From Paenibacillus_AB hodogayensis (GTDB taxonomy: Bacteria; Bacillota; Bacilli; Paenibacillales; NBRC-103111): a stretch of 64,000 nt of DNA. Below, in pieces: positions 63,307-64,000 of the stretch (position 1 is its first letter; each line of letters opens with the position of its first letter). The notes below the pieces were generated by a model. The model was not told where the DNA came from. It made no database searches and was given only the letters and a program-made list of their open reading frames with translations. The DNA lies in contig NZ_BAAAYO010000005.1 of assembly GCF_039536325.1 (NCBI RefSeq), positions 124,001 through 188,000 of the forward strand. Reading direction: 5' to 3'. The translations under genes were made by a program, and so were the position numbers.

Positions 63307-63307
63307 T

Positions 63308-64000
63308 ATGGTGAAATTATCGAAACGATTACAAACGATTGCCGATTACGTTCCGGCCGGCTCCAGGCTGGCGGATATCGGTTCCGATCACGCGCTGCTG
63401 CCGGTGTATCTCGCCGAGCAGGGGCGCGTTTCGTTCGCCGTAGCCGGCGAAATCAACGACGGGCCGTTGGAGGCTGCTCGCAGGCAGGTAAAGGAATCCG
63501 GCCTGGGGGCTGTCGTTCATCCCCGGCAAGGAGACGGGCTTGCCGTCATCGACCCCGATGAGGTCGATGTCGTCACGGTGGCGGGAATGGGCGGAACTTT
63601 GATTGCCGCCATTTTGGAGCAAGGGCAATCCAAGCTCGGTTCCGTAAAGCGGCTCGTGCTTCAGCCGAATGTTGCCGAGGACCAGGTGCGCCGCTGGCTG
63701 GCTGCGCACGACTGGCTGCTGGACGACGAGACGGTACTGGAGGAAGACGGCAAGTTTTATTTTATTTTGTGCGCGGTCCGTCGGGATGACGCTCATGAAG
63801 AGAACGTAAAGTTGTACAGGCCGAGACGGATTGGTGGCGGACCGCTGCTGGAGACCGAGGAGCTGCTCCGGTTCGGACCGATTGCGGCCGAACGCGGGGA
63901 GGAAGCTTTTTTCCGCAAATGGGAATCGGAGCTGGAGAAGCTGGATCATATTATGGAAGGGATGGTCCGGGCGGGAACGGACGCGGCGTTGAGCCGGCTA
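63308..64000 (+). CDS. trmK: tRNA (adenine-22-N1)-methyltransferase TrmK, cut by window edge
   Basis: An open frame from ATG 63308 (GTG 63311 also possible) running off the right end, 231 codons visible. The text matches TrmK/YqfN, which methylates A22 of bacterial tRNAs: SKRLQTIADYVPAGSRLADI, then GSDHALLPVYLAEQG (SAM site), VVTVAGMGGTLIAAILE with the catalytic-region VAGMGG, and LVLQPNVAEDQVRRWL. Its place after sigA agrees with B. subtilis yqfN. The stop codon is outside the window. Confidence 0.9.
   Translation, partial: MVKLSKRLQTIADYVPAGSRLADIGSDHALLPVYLAEQGRVSFAVAGEINDGPLEAARRQVKESGLGAVVHPRQGDGLAVIDPDEVDVVTVAGMGGTLIAAILEQGQSKLGSVKRLVLQPNVAEDQVRRWLAAHDWLLDDETVLEEDGKFYFILCAVRRDDAHEENVKLYRPRRIGGGPLLETEELLRFGPIAAERGEEAFFRKWESELEKLDHIMEGMVRAGTDAALSRL

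Noticed and set aside
1..64000. CRISPR arrays, tRNA/rRNA genes, transposases or prophage
   Set aside because: No regularly spaced repeats, no cloverleaf or rRNA text, and no recombinase or phage structural operon were seen on either strand.

Overview
The window looks like the chromosome of a spore-forming Firmicute of the Paenibacillaceae (Paenibacillus/Cohnella type). The DNA is GC-rich for a Firmicute, genes start with AGGAGG-like sites and frequent GTG/TTG codons, and promoters are of the sigma-A type. Typical genes are bshB2 (bacillithiol), yqfC/yqfD/yqzL (sporulation-associated), a YesM/YesN two-component pair, Lpl-type permeases and HPr-type control of GlpK. From 42 kb to the right end the order follows the Bacillus subtilis yqe-yqf region: rpsU, yqeY, nfeD, floA, yqfC, yqfD, phoH, pgpH, ybeY, dgkA, cdd, era, yqzL, recO, ppsR, yqxD, dnaG, sigA and trmK (cut by the right edge). 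The left end holds the tail of deoC and a yqeW-like Na/Pi transporter. YqeW is a near neighbour of rpsU in B. subtilis, so about 41 kb of mostly accessory genes appears to lie between two syntenic anchors.

Layout. 0-3.9 kb: deoC tail, yqeW, an rRNA methyltransferase, yojF-bshB2. 3.9-14.1 kb: a visibly AT-richer island with a sensor kinase and AraC-type response regulator, a binding lipoprotein, two permeases without an ATPase, a secreted eight-repeat YVTN beta-propeller and a Tat-exported beta-helix protein. This is the best candidate for an undescribed system: a carbohydrate-sensing and import locus fused to two extracellular beta-structured proteins. 14.1-14.6 kb holds gene remnants. 14.6-16.5 kb: a hydrolase-membrane fusion with a hairpin in its leader. 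16.5-20.7 kb: glycerol catabolism (glpP, glpK, glpD) with an antitermination-type glpD leader and a 105-nt nested palindrome before glpP. 21-25.6 kb: a LacI regulator with an aldose-epimerase-like enzyme, then a MarR/efflux pair. 25.7-33.4 kb: AddB-AddA recombination nuclease. 33.5-41.6 kb: a GGDEF-EAL protein, an AraC regulator divergent from a GH35 beta-galactosidase, a methyltransferase, an M24 peptidase and an unknown protein.

41.6-64 kb: core genes, interrupted by an ArsR/MFS pair with two matching operators and by a PQQ-type sugar dehydrogenase. Core functions include translation (rpsU, ybeY, era, trmK), membrane microdomains (nfeD, floA), c-di-AMP turnover (pgpH), lipid recycling (dgkA), pyrimidine salvage (cdd), recombination (recO), PEP metabolism control (ppsR), replication priming (dnaG) and the housekeeping sigma factor (sigA). 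No tRNA, rRNA, CRISPR array, transposase or prophage was recognised. All calls come from reading sequence and recalled family knowledge; no database search was run.
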